NCBI RefSeq assembly: GCF_002847305.1
Contig: NZ_CP025408.1
Location: 2,005,001 to 2,069,000 of the forward strand
From: Paracoccus tegillarcae
Lineage (GTDB): Bacteria; Pseudomonadota; Alphaproteobacteria; Rhodobacterales; Rhodobacteraceae
DNA length: 64,000 nucleotides
Reading direction: 5' to 3'
Shown here: in pieces, positions 1 through 9,672 of the stretch
Layout: each line of letters starts with the position of its first letter
How positions within the stretch are numbered: the first letter of the stretch is position 1
The notes under the pieces: model-generated
Told to the model about the DNA's origin: nothing
What the model saw: the letters and a program-made list of their open reading frames with translations, nothing else
Databases searched by the model: none
Position numbers and translations under genes: made by a program

Positions 1-867
1 GGGGTCATACAGCGTCTGACCCTCGGGCAGGATCCCCGCCGCCGACAAAAGCTGTTCCAGCTTTTCGTTGCCCTCTTCGGTAAAGGTGGCGTTGCGGGTC
101 TTTTCGTCCAGCTTGAAATCTTCGTCGGCAAGCTGCGGGATGAAGGCGTCGACCGTGCGATAAAGGTCGCTGCGGTCCTGCGACGGACCCGAGATGATCA
201 GCGGGGTCCGGGCCTCGTCGATCAGGATACTGTCGACCTCGTCCACGATGGCAAAGAAATGGCCGCGCTGGACCATCTCGGCAATGCTGCCCTTCATGTT
301 GTCGCGCAGGTAGTCAAAGCCCAGTTCGTTATTGGTCGAATAGGTCACGTCGGCCTGATAGGCCTCGCGCTTTTCGGCCTCTGGCTGGAAGGGGTAAACC
401 GCGCCGCTGGTCATGCCCAGTTGCGCAAAGACCTTGCCCATCCATTCGGCGTCACGCTTGGCCAGATAGTCGTTCACGGTGACCACATGCACGGGTTTGC
501 CGGTCAGCGCGTTCAGATAGGCCGGGAAGGTCGCGACCAGGGTCTTGCCCTCGCCGGTCTTCATTTCGGCGATATTGCCCTGATGCAGGAAGATCCCGCC
601 CATCAGCTGCACATCAAAGGCGCGCAGGCCAAGGGCCCGTCGGGCACCCTCGCGACAGTTGGCAAAGGCCTCGGGCAGCAGCGCATCCAGCGACTCGCCT
701 GCCTGAGCACGCGCCTGAAGCGCGCGCGTCACCTCGATCAGTTGTTCGTCGCTGCGGGCCTTGGCCTCGTCTTCCAGCGCGTTGATACGCGCCACCAGGG
801 GCCGAGCGGACTTCACTTTGCGGTCGTTGGACGTGCCAAAGACCATCTTTGCCAGATTGCCGATCAT
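1..867 (-). CDS. secA: Protein translocase ATPase SecA, N-terminal part (cut by the window edge)
   Basis: SecA is the cytoplasmic ATPase that drives unfolded preproteins through SecYEG. I read this frame directly: it is open from an ATG at 865-867 (reverse) to base 1, giving 289 codons of a protein normally near 900 residues. It begins [17 protein letters not shown], then shows the Walker A motif MKTGEGKT at about residues 100-107, followed by [15 protein letters not shown] and the DEVD Walker B motif in [19 protein letters not shown] at about residues 205-220. The preprotein-binding, scaffold and C-terminal zinc regions lie outside the window. It diverges from the secreted isomerase at 1068. 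The identification is essentially certain; only completeness is unknown. Confidence 0.97.
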   Translation of the reverse strand, partial: MIGNLAKMVFGTSNDRKVKSARPLVARINALEDEAKARSDEQLIEVTRALQARAQAGESLDALLPEAFANCREGARRALGLRAFDVQLMGGIFLHQGNIAEMKTGEGKTLVATFPAYLNALTGKPVHVVTVNDYLAKRDAEWMGKVFAQLGMTSGAVYPFQPEAEKREAYQADVTYSTNNELGFDYLRDNMKGSIAEMVQRGHFFAIVDEVDSILIDEARTPLIISGPSQDRSDLYRTVDAFIPQLADEDFKLDEKTRNATFTEEGNEKLEQLLSAAGILPEGQTLYDP

Positions 868-1067
868 GTTACCTTCACAGCTTTGGGAAAGCGCGTGGCC
901 GGTGGGCCACTTGCCCGCACCCTCCGCCATGCCGTATCAGGGGCCGGAACGAAAAGTGGCGGGCGCGCCTTTCTTGGTTGCGCCGGATGTATGCGCGACC
1001 CGCCTGACTGTCAACGCCGCCCGACCCTCACAAGGGCGGGAACGGCCTGTCCGACAAAGGATTTCTT

Positions 1068-1907
1068 ATGTTGAAACGTACCATCACGACCGCATTGTTC
1101 GCGCTTGCCCTGCCGCTGGCCCCGGCCATGGCACAGGATGCCGATACCGTCGTCGCCACGGTGAACGGCACCGAGATCACACTGGGCGAGATGATCATCA
1201 TGCGGCAAAGCATGGCGGCGCAGGGCCAGGCGCCCACAGCCGATGACGCGACCTGGCAGTCCATGCTGGACCAACTGGTACGCCAGAGCGCCGTGGCCTC
1301 GGTCAAGGAAGAGGCGATGACTGCAGGCGACCGTGCCAATCTGGAACTGCAAAGCCGCGCCTATCTGGCCTCTGCCGCGCTGGAAGAGGTGGCAGAACCC
1401 GAGCCCACGGACGAGGAAATTCAGGCCGCCTATGACACCTATTTCGGTGAGGTCGAGCCTGCGACGGAATATTCCGCAGCCCATATTCTGGTTGAAACCG
1501 AAGAAGCGGCCAAGGAAATCAAGACCGAACTGGATGGCGGCGCCGATTTCGGCACGCTGGCCGAGGAACGCTCGACCGGACCAAGCGGCCCGAACAAGGG
1601 TGATCTGGGCTGGTTTACCGCCGATCAGATGGTTGGCCCCTTTGCCGACGTCGTGAAGGAAATGGAAAAAGGCCAGATCTCGGATCCTGTAAAGACCGAT
1701 TTCGGCTGGCATGTGATCATGCTGAACGACAGCCGTCAGGTCGAGGCCCCCGAACTGGCCGAAGTCAAAGAGCAACTGGTCACTCAGGTGCGCCGTGATC
1801 GGGTTGAGGCCCAGATCGAAAAGCTGGTCGGCGAAGCCGAGATCGAAAAGACCGAGGGGCTGGATGCGGCCCTGCTGGACGATGTCGAACTGCTTGACGC
1901 CCAGTAA
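1068..1907 (+). CDS. Secreted parvulin-type peptidyl-prolyl cis-trans isomerase (PpiC/PrsA-like)
   Basis: The 279-residue protein starts with a clear Sec signal peptide (MLKRTITTALFALALP, cleavage probably after APAMA), so it should act in the periplasm, helping exported proteins fold. The parvulin domain spans roughly residues 135-225: it includes YSAAHILVETEEAA, GADFGTLAEERSTGPSG, GDLGWF and the closing FGWHVIMLND, all typical of PpiC domains. A helical N-terminal arm of about 110 residues precedes it, as in SurA/PrsA-type chaperones. The gene diverges from secA, whose product supplies the exported clients. Family identity is clear; which periplasmic foldase it corresponds to in other species is not. 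Confidence 0.9.
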   Translation: MLKRTITTALFALALPLAPAMAQDADTVVATVNGTEITLGEMIIMRQSMAAQGQAPTADDATWQSMLDQLVRQSAVASVKEEAMTAGDRANLELQSRAYLASAALEEVAEPEPTDEEIQAAYDTYFGEVEPATEYSAAHILVETEEAAKEIKTELDGGADFGTLAEERSTGPSGPNKGDLGWFTADQMVGPFADVVKEMEKGQISDPVKTDFGWHVIMLNDSRQVEAPELAEVKEQLVTQVRRDRVEAQIEKLVGEAEIEKTEGLDAALLDDVELLDAQ

Positions 1908-1952
1908 ATTGGGCTGATGATCTGATCGGACAGAACGCTGACGAGGTGGACC

Positions 1953-3311
1953 ATGGCCAAGGACAAGAAGAAGAAAAAGAAGAACAAGGACAAGGACCAG
2001 AAGAAGGCGCGAAAGTCCATGAAGATCAAAAAGATCGAGGCTGAAATGGCCGAGATAAAAACTGCGGCGGCGCGGCATGTCTCGCCATTGGCGCCGGCGC
2101 GGTTTCCCGACCTTCCTGTCATCGACGGGGTGGAATTCGCCAGCACCTCTGCCGGGGTCAAATATCAGGGACGCACCGACGTCACGCTGATGCGTCTTGC
2201 ACCCGGGTCGTCGCTGGCGGGCGTGTTCACGCGCTCTGCGACGCGGGCGGCCAGTGTGCTGGATTGTCAGGCCAAGCTGGCCGGCGCGCAGAATACCGAG
2301 CGTGGGGCCGCGATCGTTGTCAACTCGGGCAATGCCAATGCCTTTACCGGGGCGCTTGGCCAGCGCGCGGTGGATGATGTGACCGGTGCGGTTGCCAAGA
2401 AACTGGGTGTGCCGGCTGAACGCGTGCTGTCATCCTCGACCGGCGTGATCGGCGAGCCGCTACCGGCCGAGCGCATTACTGCGGTGATTGACCAACTGGC
2501 CGGCGCGCTGGACCCTGCAGGGGTGTCAGGTGCTGCCCATGCGATCATGACGACCGACACCTTTGCCAAGGGTGCCAGCGCCGAGATCAAGGGCGAGGGC
2601 GGCACCATTCGCATTGCCGGTTTTGCCAAGGGTTCAGGCATGGTCGCCCCGGATATGGCGACGATGCTGGTCTATATCTTTACCGACGCCAAAATTGCGC
2701 CCGAACTGTTGCAGCAGATGCTGGCCGGTCTGGTTGACAACACCTTCAATTCGATCACGGTCGACAGCGATACCTCGACGTCGGACGCGCTGATCCTGGC
2801 CGCGACGGGCCGCTCGGACGCGGCGCCGATCACCAATGCCGATTCGGCGGCGGGGCGGGTCTTTACCGAGTCGCTGGCCTCGGTCATGCTGGATCTGGCC
2901 AAGCAGGTTGTCCGCGACGGAGAAGGGGCGACCAAATTCGTCGAGGTCCGTGTCACCGGCGCCGAGACCGCGCAGGATGCGCGTCTGGTCGCCAGCGCCA
3001 TCGCCAATTCGCCACTGGTCAAGACGGCCATCGCCGGCGAGGACGCCAACTGGGGTCGTATCGTCATGGCCGTGGGCAAATCGGGCGCGCGTGCTGACCG
3101 CGACAAGCTGACCATCCGTTTCGGCGATATGGTGCTGGCCCGCGACGGCTGGCGCGATCCCGATTACGATGAGACCAAGGCCAGTATCTACATGAAGCGG
3201 CAGGACCTGGTCATCAGCGTTGATCTGGGCCTGGGGCCGGTCGCGCAGACCATGTGGACCTGTGATCTGACTCACCGCTATATCGACATCAACGCGGATT
3301 ATCGGTCGTGA
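1953..3311 (+). CDS. argJ: Bifunctional glutamate N-acetyltransferase / amino-acid acetyltransferase ArgJ, with lysine-rich N-terminal extension
   Basis: ArgJ moves the acetyl group from N-acetylornithine to glutamate in the cyclic arginine pathway. The protein is 452 residues. The family core starts near residue 43 (VSPLAPARFPDLPVIDG) and contains the self-cleavage region KGSGMVAPDMATMLV; cleavage before Thr237 would make the alpha and beta chains. Before the core lies an unusual stretch of about 40 residues, beginning MAKDKKKKKKNKDKDQKK, which most ArgJ proteins lack. The chosen ATG has a good GAGGTGG site just upstream; in-frame ATGs at 2019 and 2046 are alternatives, the last giving a normal-length enzyme. 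mutT follows 22 bases downstream, probably co-transcribed. Confidence 0.94.
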   Translation: MAKDKKKKKKNKDKDQKKARKSMKIKKIEAEMAEIKTAAARHVSPLAPARFPDLPVIDGVEFASTSAGVKYQGRTDVTLMRLAPGSSLAGVFTRSATRAASVLDCQAKLAGAQNTERGAAIVVNSGNANAFTGALGQRAVDDVTGAVAKKLGVPAERVLSSSTGVIGEPLPAERITAVIDQLAGALDPAGVSGAAHAIMTTDTFAKGASAEIKGEGGTIRIAGFAKGSGMVAPDMATMLVYIFTDAKIAPELLQQMLAGLVDNTFNSITVDSDTSTSDALILAATGRSDAAPITNADSAAGRVFTESLASVMLDLAKQVVRDGEGATKFVEVRVTGAETAQDARLVASAIANSPLVKTAIAGEDANWGRIVMAVGKSGARADRDKLTIRFGDMVLARDGWRDPDYDETKASIYMKRQDLVISVDLGLGPVAQTMWTCDLTHRYIDINADYRS

Positions 3312-3333
3312 TGATGCTGCCGGAGGCGCACTG

Positions 3334-3732
3334 GTGAAGATCGTTCTGGTGGCGGCGGTCCTGCTGATCGACCCCGACGGGCGCGTGCTTTTGGCACAGC
3401 GCCCCGAGGGCAAGTCGATGGCCGGTCTGTGGGAGTTTCCGGGCGGCAAGATCGAGCCCGGCGAAACCCCCGAGGCCGCGTTGATACGTGAGTTGCACGA
3501 AGAGTTGGGGATCGAGACCTGGCACAGTTGTCTTGCGCCCATGGCCTTTGCCAGCCACGGTTATGACGATTTTCATCTGCTGATGCCGCTGTTTGCCTGC
3601 CGCAAATGGAATGGCATCGTGCAGCCGCGCGAGGGGCAGACGCTAAGCTGGGTCAGGGCAGAAAAGCTGACCGATTACGCCATGCCGCCGGCCGATATTC
3701 CCTTGATCGCACAGATCAGATCGTGGCTGTGA
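3334..3732 (+). CDS. mutT: 8-oxo-dGTP diphosphatase MutT (Nudix hydrolase)
   Basis: A 132-residue Nudix protein that should hydrolyse oxidised nucleotides such as 8-oxo-dGTP and so prevent A:T to C:G mutations. The Nudix box is complete at about residues 36-58: GGKIEPGETPEAALIREL followed by HEELGI, with the REL-EE-G metal-binding residues present. The preceding AQRPEGKSMAGLWEFPGGK is the usual MutT wording, and the length matches short MutT proteins (about 130). It lies directly behind argJ, as I recall from other Rhodobacteraceae. A different Nudix substrate cannot be excluded from sequence alone. Confidence 0.9.
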   Translation: MKIVLVAAVLLIDPDGRVLLAQRPEGKSMAGLWEFPGGKIEPGETPEAALIRELHEELGIETWHSCLAPMAFASHGYDDFHLLMPLFACRKWNGIVQPREGQTLSWVRAEKLTDYAMPPADIPLIAQIRSWL

Positions 3733-3762
3733 AAGCGACATTGGTATAACCCGGCGGGAAAT

Positions 3763-3790
3763 CTGACATTTTTTTGAACGCTTGTATAAA
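3763..3790 (+). promoter_or_regulatory. Predicted sigma-70-type promoter of the small protein gene
   Basis: In an AT-rich gap, CTGACA (3763-3768) and TATAAA (3785-3790) are separated by 16 bases. They match the -35 and -10 consensus at five of six positions each. Transcription would start near 3797, about 60 bases before the small gene at 3858. The low GC content stands out sharply against the neighbouring genes. Confidence 0.6.
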
Positions 3791-3857
3791 AGTTGTTCTT
3801 TTTTTAATCGAATCGGGTCATTCTGAATCTACCGTAAATTGAACAGAACGGTTGGAC

Positions 3858-4007
3858 ATGATTCGCACGATTACCATCGGAAGCTCCATATCGGTTCAGG
3901 GGTTGTTCGAAAGCACCGGCACTGACGGCACGATTGTCGTTCGGGTTGGTGAAAAGACTTATACCGGCAAACCGGTGGGCGCGCCCATTATGCCGGTAGA
4001 GGCCTGA
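3858..4007 (+). CDS. Uncharacterised 49-residue protein
   Basis: The frame runs from ATG 3858 to TGA 4007. The product starts MIRTITIGSSISVQGLFEST and continues as short alternating strands rich in Gly, Thr and Val (TIVVRVGEKTYTGKPVGAP), so a small all-beta fold is likely. There is no signal peptide, membrane segment or cysteine. It has its own promoter-like sequence upstream and a strong hairpin downstream (4038-4069), which makes it a stand-alone unit rather than the tail of argJ-mutT. I have a vague memory of short proteins of this kind in Rhodobacteraceae but no function. The ribosome-binding site is weak. Confidence 0.6.
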   Translation: MIRTITIGSSISVQGLFESTGTDGTIVVRVGEKTYTGKPVGAPIMPVEA

Positions 4008-4037
4008 CAACGCTTTTTTTGATAAGATGATGAAAAC

Positions 4038-4069
4038 AGAAAGGGCGCCCGGGGGGGGGCGCCCTTTCT
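4038..4069. terminator. Bidirectional intrinsic terminator between the small gene and infB
   Basis: AGAAAGGGCGCC (4038-4049) pairs perfectly with GGCGCCCTTTCT (4058-4069) across an eight-base loop (C followed by seven G). On the reverse strand the stem is followed by GTTTTC, so it should end infB transcripts; on the forward strand the tail is only CTTTGGG. It sits between convergent genes. Confidence 0.85.
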
Positions 4070-4093
4070 CTTTGGGATAAGGGGTCGTCGCGC

Positions 4094-6637
4094 CTATAGC
4101 TGGCGTTCGACCTCTTCGCGTTCAAAGATCTCGATCACATCGCTCGGACGGATGTCGTCATAGTTCTCGAATGCCATGCCGCATTCCTGACCGGACTGCA
4201 CTTCCTTGACCTCGTCCTTGAAACGCTTGAGCGTCTTCAGCGTGCCTTCATGGATCACCACGTTGTCGCGCAGCAGGCGCACACCGGCGCTGCGGCGGGC
4301 AACGCCTTCGGTGACCAGACAACCTGCGACCTTGCCGACGCCCGTGACCTTGAAGACCTCGCGGATTTCGGCATAGCCGATAAAGGTCTCGCGCACTTCG
4401 GCGGACAGCAGACCCGACGCGGCGGCTTTGATGTCGTCCACAAGATCGTAGATGATCGAGTAGTACCGGATCTCGACGCCCTTTTGGTTCGCAGCATTGC
4501 GTGCCGGCGAGTTGGCGCGGACGTTGAAGCCGATAACCGGCGTTCTGGACGCTTCGGCCAGCGTGATGTCGGATTCGGTGATGGCACCGACGCCGTAATG
4601 CAGCACGCGAACGCGAACCTCGTCGTTGCCGACCTTTTCCAGCGCCTGAACAATCGCCTCGGCCGAGCCTTGCACGTCCGCCTTCACCACAACGGGCAAT
4701 TCGGCGACGCTTTGATCAGCCTTGGCCTTGGCCAGCATCTGATCCAGCGTGATGGCAGCACCTGCGGCGGCGCGTTTGTCCTTGGCCGCCTGTTCGCGGT
4801 AATCGGCGATCTCGCGCGCCTGCGCCTCGGTCTCGACCACGTTCAGAACGTCGCCGGCCTCGGGGGTGCCGTTCAGGCCCAGCACTTCGACCGGAACCGA
4901 AGGACCAGCCTCTGCAACACGCTCGCCCGTGTCATCGATCAGGGCCCGGACCTTGCCCCACTGTTCACCGACGACGAAGATATCGCCCTGGCGCAGCGTA
5001 CCGTTCTGAACCAGCACGGTGGCCACGGGACCGCGGCCAACATCCAGCTGAGCCTCGATCACGGCGCCCTGTGCGGCGCGGTCGGGGTTGGCCTTGAGTT
5101 CCAGGATCTCGGCCTGCAGCGCGATGGCTTCCAGCAATTGATCCAGGCCCTTGCCGGTAACGGCAGAGACTTCGACATCCTGCACATCGCCCGACAGCTG
5201 TTCCACGATCACCTCGTGTTGCAGCAGGTCGGTCCGCACTTTCTGCGCGTTGGCCGACGGCTTGTCGATCTTGTTGATCGCCACGATCATCGGCACCTTG
5301 GCGGCCTTGGCGTGGTTGATTGCCTCGACCGTCTGCGGCATCACTGCGTCATCGGCGGCGACAACGAGAACCACGATATCGGTCACGTTCGCACCGCGTG
5401 CGCGCATGCTGGTAAAGGCGGCGTGGCCCGGCGTATCAAGGAAGGTCAGCACAGCACCGCTGTCAGTCGTCACCTGATAGGCACCGATATGCTGGGTGAT
5501 GCCACCGGCCTCGCCCGACACAACGTTAGCCTTGCGGATTGCATCCAGCAGGCTGGTCTTGCCGTGGTCGACATGGCCCATGATGGTGATGATCGGCGGA
5601 CGCGACTGACGGTCTTCGTCCTTGTCCTCGACCGTCTTGATCGACTGCTCGACATCGGCGTCGCTGACACGAACGGCCTTGTGGCCGAATTCCTCGATCA
5701 CCAACTCGGCGGTGTCGGCGTCGATGGGCTGGTTCATATTGACCATCATGCCCATGTTCATCAGCGACTTGACCACGTCTGCGGCGCGCTCGGCCATACG
5801 GTTGGCCAGCTCCTGCACCACGATGGTTTCGGGCAGGCGAACATCGCGAAACTGCTTTTCGGCACGAACCGACTGGCCCATGGCCTTTTGCTTGGCGCGT
5901 TCCTGTTTGCGCTTCATCGCAGCCATGCTGCGCTGACGGCCGCCTTCGCCACCGGCAAGGGCTTCGTTCAGCGACAGTTTGCCGCTACGACGGTTGTCGC
6001 GTTCGTTGCGGTTGCGCGCATCAGCGCCACGGTCCGCGCCGCGATCCGAACGGTCACGATCCGATTTGCGCGGACCCGAGGTCGACACGCCCTTGGCTTC
6101 TGCGCGCGAGGCAGCAGCCTCGATCGCGGCCTGATCGGTCGGCGCGGCGGTCTTGTCGCCGGCGGGTTTATGCGTTTCGGCTTTTTTCTGCTCGCGCAGT
6201 TGGGCTTCGCTTTTGCGGCGGGCCTCTTCGTCGGCCTTGGCTTTCAGCGCCTCTTCGCGCTCGCGATCCTCGCGTTCCTTGGCTTCGGCCTCGGCGCGGC
6301 GGCGTTCGCGATCTGCTTCGCGTGCCTTTTCCTCAGCTTCGCGTGCGGCGGCTTCTTCGACCTCGCGCGATTTCGCTGCGGCAAGAGCCTTCAGCCGGCG
6401 CTCCATCTCGGCATCCGAGATACCGGCGGGACGTTTCGAAGCGCTGGCAGCCGCCTTTGCAACGGCGGGCGAGGTGCCTGCCGATTTTTCGGGCGTACCG
6501 GGTTTGGGCACCACAACGCGCTTGCGCTTGGTTTCGACGAGCACGCTTTTCGTGCGGCCATGGCTAAAGCTTTGCTTGACCTGACCTGCACGACCCCCGC
6601 CGAGGCCCAATGTCTTCTTACCGTCTTTATCGCTCAT
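4094..6637 (-). CDS. infB: Translation initiation factor IF-2
   Basis: IF-2 is the GTPase that brings initiator fMet-tRNA to the 30S subunit and promotes subunit joining. The 847-residue protein has a long, charged, repetitive N-terminal region (about residues 80-240, Lys/Glu/Arg/Ala rich with a likely coiled coil), then the IF2-N fold and the G domain: [14 protein letters not shown] (about 353-366), DTPGHAAFT and NKIDKP. Beta-barrel and IF2-C domains follow (for example [14 protein letters not shown] and [10 protein letters not shown]), ending in [12 protein letters not shown]. Its start overlaps the stop of the ylxR-type gene by 4 bases, so translation is probably coupled. It is the last gene of the rimP-nusA operon. 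Confidence 0.98.
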   Translation of the reverse strand: MSDKDGKKTLGLGGGRAGQVKQSFSHGRTKSVLVETKRKRVVVPKPGTPEKSAGTSPAVAKAAASASKRPAGISDAEMERRLKALAAAKSREVEEAAAREAEEKAREADRERRRAEAEAKEREDREREEALKAKADEEARRKSEAQLREQKKAETHKPAGDKTAAPTDQAAIEAAASRAEAKGVSTSGPRKSDRDRSDRGADRGADARNRNERDNRRSGKLSLNEALAGGEGGRQRSMAAMKRKQERAKQKAMGQSVRAEKQFRDVRLPETIVVQELANRMAERAADVVKSLMNMGMMVNMNQPIDADTAELVIEEFGHKAVRVSDADVEQSIKTVEDKDEDRQSRPPIITIMGHVDHGKTSLLDAIRKANVVSGEAGGITQHIGAYQVTTDSGAVLTFLDTPGHAAFTSMRARGANVTDIVVLVVAADDAVMPQTVEAINHAKAAKVPMIVAINKIDKPSANAQKVRTDLLQHEVIVEQLSGDVQDVEVSAVTGKGLDQLLEAIALQAEILELKANPDRAAQGAVIEAQLDVGRGPVATVLVQNGTLRQGDIFVVGEQWGKVRALIDDTGERVAEAGPSVPVEVLGLNGTPEAGDVLNVVETEAQAREIADYREQAAKDKRAAAGAAITLDQMLAKAKADQSVAELPVVVKADVQGSAEAIVQALEKVGNDEVRVRVLHYGVGAITESDITLAEASRTPVIGFNVRANSPARNAANQKGVEIRYYSIIYDLVDDIKAAASGLLSAEVRETFIGYAEIREVFKVTGVGKVAGCLVTEGVARRSAGVRLLRDNVVIHEGTLKTLKRFKDEVKEVQSGQECGMAFENYDDIRPSDVIEIFEREEVERQL

Positions 6638-7266
6638 CTCGCGTCCAAATCCTTTCCGGCGGCGGATCCGCCGTCATGCTCGCGCAGACCGGTTAGCCTG
6701 CTCGCATCAATAATAATCCTGTCGGTCAGCCCACCCGGCGCAAGCGCGCCGTGTATGACATGATCGCGACCGAAGGACAAACCCAATTCTGACGCCGTCA
6801 GGCAGCCAAACCAGCGGGCTCCCTCGGGCGTCCACAGCTTTCCTTTTCCCCGGTCAGAGCCATCGCTGGCCTGCAGCAGAACCTTGACCCTGCCCGCCGC
6901 CAGCGCGGCCTTGACCTTCTCGAAGCCGCCGACCGTATCGCCTGCCTTGCGCGACAGCGACACCAGTTCCACGACCCGTCGCGCCAGCCCGTCCTCGACC
7001 TGATCGGCCAGGTTTTCGGGTGCCTTGACCGGCGCTTTCAACCCGCGTGCAAACAGCCCCTTTTGCGCGGCCTTTTCGATGGCCGCGCGATCGGCCGAGA
7101 CCCAGACCCCACGGCCCGGCAATTTCTCGGCCAAGTCGGGCACGATCACGCCGTCGGGCCCTGCAACGAAACGGACAAGACCCCGTTTGGGTTGCACCTC
7201 GCCCGTGACGATGCAGCGCCGTTCGCCTGGCGCATCGCGGTCCTTGGTACGGCCCCCGCGGGTCAT
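6634..7266 (-). CDS. YlxR-type RNA-binding protein with L7Ae-like domain
   Basis: A 210-residue protein encoded between nusA and infB, the classical position of ylxR. The N-terminal DUF448/YlxR domain (about residues 10-90) contains [20 protein letters not shown] and [15 protein letters not shown]. The second half (about 95-180: [32 protein letters not shown]) resembles the L7Ae/L30e RNA-binding fold, a fusion common in alphaproteobacteria. YlxR proteins bind RNA and have been linked to RNase P or transcription; the role here is inferred. It overlaps infB by 4 bases and follows nusA by 18 bases. Confidence 0.88.
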   Translation of the reverse strand: MTRGGRTKDRDAPGERRCIVTGEVQPKRGLVRFVAGPDGVIVPDLAEKLPGRGVWVSADRAAIEKAAQKGLFARGLKAPVKAPENLADQVEDGLARRVVELVSLSRKAGDTVGGFEKVKAALAAGRVKVLLQASDGSDRGKGKLWTPEGARWFGCLTASELGLSFGRDHVIHGALAPGGLTDRIIIDASRLTGLREHDGGSAAGKDLDAR

Positions 7267-7284
7267 AATCCGGAACCCGAGGCG

Positions 7285-8970
7285 TTAAGCCCCGGCCTCC
7301 TGTGCGGTTTCGCCAGCGTCTTCGGCATCTTCGGCCGGCCCTTCCAGCTCGGTCGGATCGACCCAGCCCAGCATGACGCGGGCGGTCATCACCATGGTCT
7401 GCGCTTCCTCCAGCGAGACGTCGAAGGGTTCCAGCAAGCCGTCATCCTTGACGCGCTGACCGTCGACCGTCGTCCAGCCGCCGGCCAGTTCCCAATCGGC
7501 ACAGGTGGCAAAGTCGTCCAGTGTCTTCACCCCATCCTTGGCCAGTGCTTCGACCATTTGGGGGGTCAGGCCCTCGAATTCAATGAGGCTGTCCTCGGCA
7601 CCCAACTCGCGCGCATTATCAAGCGCGGCCTTGGTTGCGGCCTCCAGCACATCACGGGCGCGAGCCTGCAATTCCTCTGCAGTCCCTTCGTCAACGCCGT
7701 CGATGGTCAAAAGTTCGTCCTGATCGACATAGGCGACTTCTTCGAGGTTGGTAAAGCCTTCGGCGACCAGCAACTGGGCGAAGAATTCGTCCAGATCCAG
7801 CTTGTCCATGAACAGCTGTGTGCGGGCGTTGAATTCTGCCTGACGGCGCTTGGATTCTTCTTCTTCGGTCAGGATGTCGATATCCAGACCCGTCAACTGG
7901 CTGGCCAGGCGAACGTTCTGACCGCGACGGCCAATGGCAAGCGAAAGCTGCTCGTCCGGGACCACGACCTCGATGTTGATCGAGTCCTCGTCAAAGACCA
8001 CCTTGCTGACCTCGGCCGGCTGCAGCGCGTTGACCAGGAAGGTTGCCTGATCTTCGTTCCACGGAATGATGTCGATCTTTTCGCCCTGCAACTCGCCCAC
8101 GACGGCCTGCACGCGGCTACCGCGCATACCAACGCAGGCACCGACCGGGTCAATCGAGTTGTCATAGGAAATCACGGCGATCTTCGCGCGCGAGCCGGGA
8201 TCGCGGGCAACGGCCTTGATCTCGATCACGTTGTCATAGATTTCCGGCACTTCCATCTTGAACAGTTCCGCCATGAACTGCGGATCGGTGCGCGACAGGA
8301 AGATCTGCGGGCCACGGGTTTCGCGGCGCACATCCTTGACATAGGCCCGGATGCGGTCGTTCGGGCGATAGCTTTCGCGGCCGATCTTTTCGTTGCGGCG
8401 CAGGATTGCCTCGCCACGGCCCACATCGACGATGATGTTGCCGTATTCCTCGCGCTTGACGATACCGTTGATGATGGTGCCGGCGCGGTCCTTGAATTCT
8501 TCGTACTGGCGATCACGTTCGGCCTCGCGGACGCGCTGCAGGATCACCTGCTTGGCCGATTGCGCGGCGATCCGGCCCAGTTCGACTGGCGGAACCTGTT
8601 CCTGGAACACGTCGCCCACTTGCGGCTCACCGGCGAAATCGGTCAGCTGAGCCTCTTCGCGGGTCCAATAGCTGGTCGTGTTCCTGGGCTGCTCGAAATA
8701 GGGCTTGGCCTGCTGCGAGGTGAACTCTGCCTGATAGTTCTCGACTTCTTCTTCTTCGACCACGGTGCGAACGCGCGTGAAGGTGGCATTGCCGGTCTTG
8801 CGGTCAATGGACACACGGATGTCCATCTCCGCGCCATAGCGCGACTTGGCTGCACGGGCGAGGCTGTCTTCCATCGCTTCGATGACCAGCTCGGGCTCGA
8901 TCATCTTTTCGCGGGCCACGGCCTCGGCGGTTTGCAGTAGTTCCAGCTGGTTGGCAGAGGTGATTGCCAT
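7285..8970 (-). CDS. nusA: Transcription termination/antitermination factor NusA
   Basis: NusA binds RNA polymerase and modulates pausing, termination and antitermination. The protein shows the N-terminal polymerase-binding domain (ANQLELLQTAEAVAREK), the S1 domain (about residues 135-200, GIVKREEYGNIIVDVGRGEA), tandem KH domains (including GACVGMRGSRVQAVVGEL and LAIGRRGQNVRLA) and two C-terminal acidic helix-hairpin-helix repeats. A GTG at 8973 is directly followed by the ATG at 8970. I chose the ATG because the AGGAG site then has a 6-base gap. That makes 561 residues, a normal alphaproteobacterial length. It almost abuts rimP. Confidence 0.97.
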   Translation of the reverse strand: MAITSANQLELLQTAEAVAREKMIEPELVIEAMEDSLARAAKSRYGAEMDIRVSIDRKTGNATFTRVRTVVEEEEVENYQAEFTSQQAKPYFEQPRNTTSYWTREEAQLTDFAGEPQVGDVFQEQVPPVELGRIAAQSAKQVILQRVREAERDRQYEEFKDRAGTIINGIVKREEYGNIIVDVGRGEAILRRNEKIGRESYRPNDRIRAYVKDVRRETRGPQIFLSRTDPQFMAELFKMEVPEIYDNVIEIKAVARDPGSRAKIAVISYDNSIDPVGACVGMRGSRVQAVVGELQGEKIDIIPWNEDQATFLVNALQPAEVSKVVFDEDSINIEVVVPDEQLSLAIGRRGQNVRLASQLTGLDIDILTEEEESKRRQAEFNARTQLFMDKLDLDEFFAQLLVAEGFTNLEEVAYVDQDELLTIDGVDEGTAEELQARARDVLEAATKAALDNARELGAEDSLIEFEGLTPQMVEALAKDGVKTLDDFATCADWELAGGWTTVDGQRVKDDGLLEPFDVSLEEAQTMVMTARVMLGWVDPTELEGPAEDAEDAGETAQEAGA

Positions 8971-8973
8971 CAC

Positions 8974-9579
8974 TTACTCCTTCTCGGCGGGGTCGCCCGC
9001 GTCGGTTTCGATCTCGTCAAAATGGGATTCGTCGAGATTGTCTATCTCGACCCCCGCATCCTTTTTCTGGCGCAGCATTTCCTTGATCAGATCATCGGTC
9101 AGCACCAGTTTTGCGTCGCTGAGCCAGTCAAAGTTCAGCCCGATGGTCTGCACCTCGCCCGCCTCTTCGATGTTCACCAGAACCTCATCGCCCTCGGTCC
9201 CGGCGAGCACGCCCTTAAAGCGTTTGCGCCCGTCGATCGGCTGGTTTGTTTCCAGCTTGACCTCATAGCCCTCGAACGTGACAAAATCCTTCATCCGGGT
9301 CAGCGGACGGTCGATGCCGGGGCTGCTGACTTCCAGATGGTAATTGTCCTCGATCGGATCTTCCACATCCAGCGTGGCGCTGACCGCGACCGAAATATCG
9401 GCGCAATGGTCCACGTTGATCCCGCCTTCGGGTCGGTCGGCCATGATCTGCAACGTGGCGGTCTTGCCGCCCTGCAGGCGAAGGCGCACCAGTTCAAATC
9501 CCAGGTCCTCGATCACCGGCGTGATGATCTCGGCCAGGCGTCGGTCGATGGCGGTCTTTGCGATCAGGTCATTGGACAT
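8974..9579 (-). CDS. rimP: Ribosome maturation factor RimP
   Basis: RimP helps assemble the 30S subunit. The 201-residue protein has the two-domain family architecture: an N-terminal alpha/beta domain ([20 protein letters not shown], ending in the hallmark [14 protein letters not shown] at about residue 100) and a C-terminal SH3-like barrel ([39 protein letters not shown]). A charged tail of about 35 residues follows. It is the first gene of rimP-nusA-ylxR-infB; its ATG lies only 18 bases after a terminator-like hairpin with a U-tract, suggesting attenuation of the operon. Confidence 0.95.
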   Translation of the reverse strand: MSNDLIAKTAIDRRLAEIITPVIEDLGFELVRLRLQGGKTATLQIMADRPEGGINVDHCADISVAVSATLDVEDPIEDNYHLEVSSPGIDRPLTRMKDFVTFEGYEVKLETNQPIDGRKRFKGVLAGTEGDEVLVNIEEAGEVQTIGLNFDWLSDAKLVLTDDLIKEMLRQKKDAGVEIDNLDESHFDEIETDAGDPAEKE

Positions 9580-9596
9580 GAGTGTCCCCAGAAATG

Positions 9597-9620
9597 AAAA
9601 ACGGGCCTTCAGCGGGCCCG
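9597..9620 (-). terminator. Terminator-like hairpin with U-tract just upstream of rimP (terminator or attenuator)
   Basis: Reading the reverse strand, CGGGCC (complement of 9615-9620) pairs with GGCCCG (complement of 9602-9607) around a 7-base loop and is followed at once by TTTTT. It may end tspO transcripts, but a promoter-like sequence lies between it and the end of tspO, so it could equally be an attenuator in the rimP-nusA-infB leader. Confidence 0.75.
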
Positions 9621-9672
9621 GTCGTCTTGCTCGGTCGGGCAGGGGGTGGAAGCCTGCTCCGCTGTTGATCGG

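Noticed and set aside
6160..6420. Repetitive charged region in IF-2 as a possible mobile repeat
   Set aside because: A long Lys/Glu/Ala/Arg linker is normal in the N-terminal part of alphaproteobacterial IF-2.
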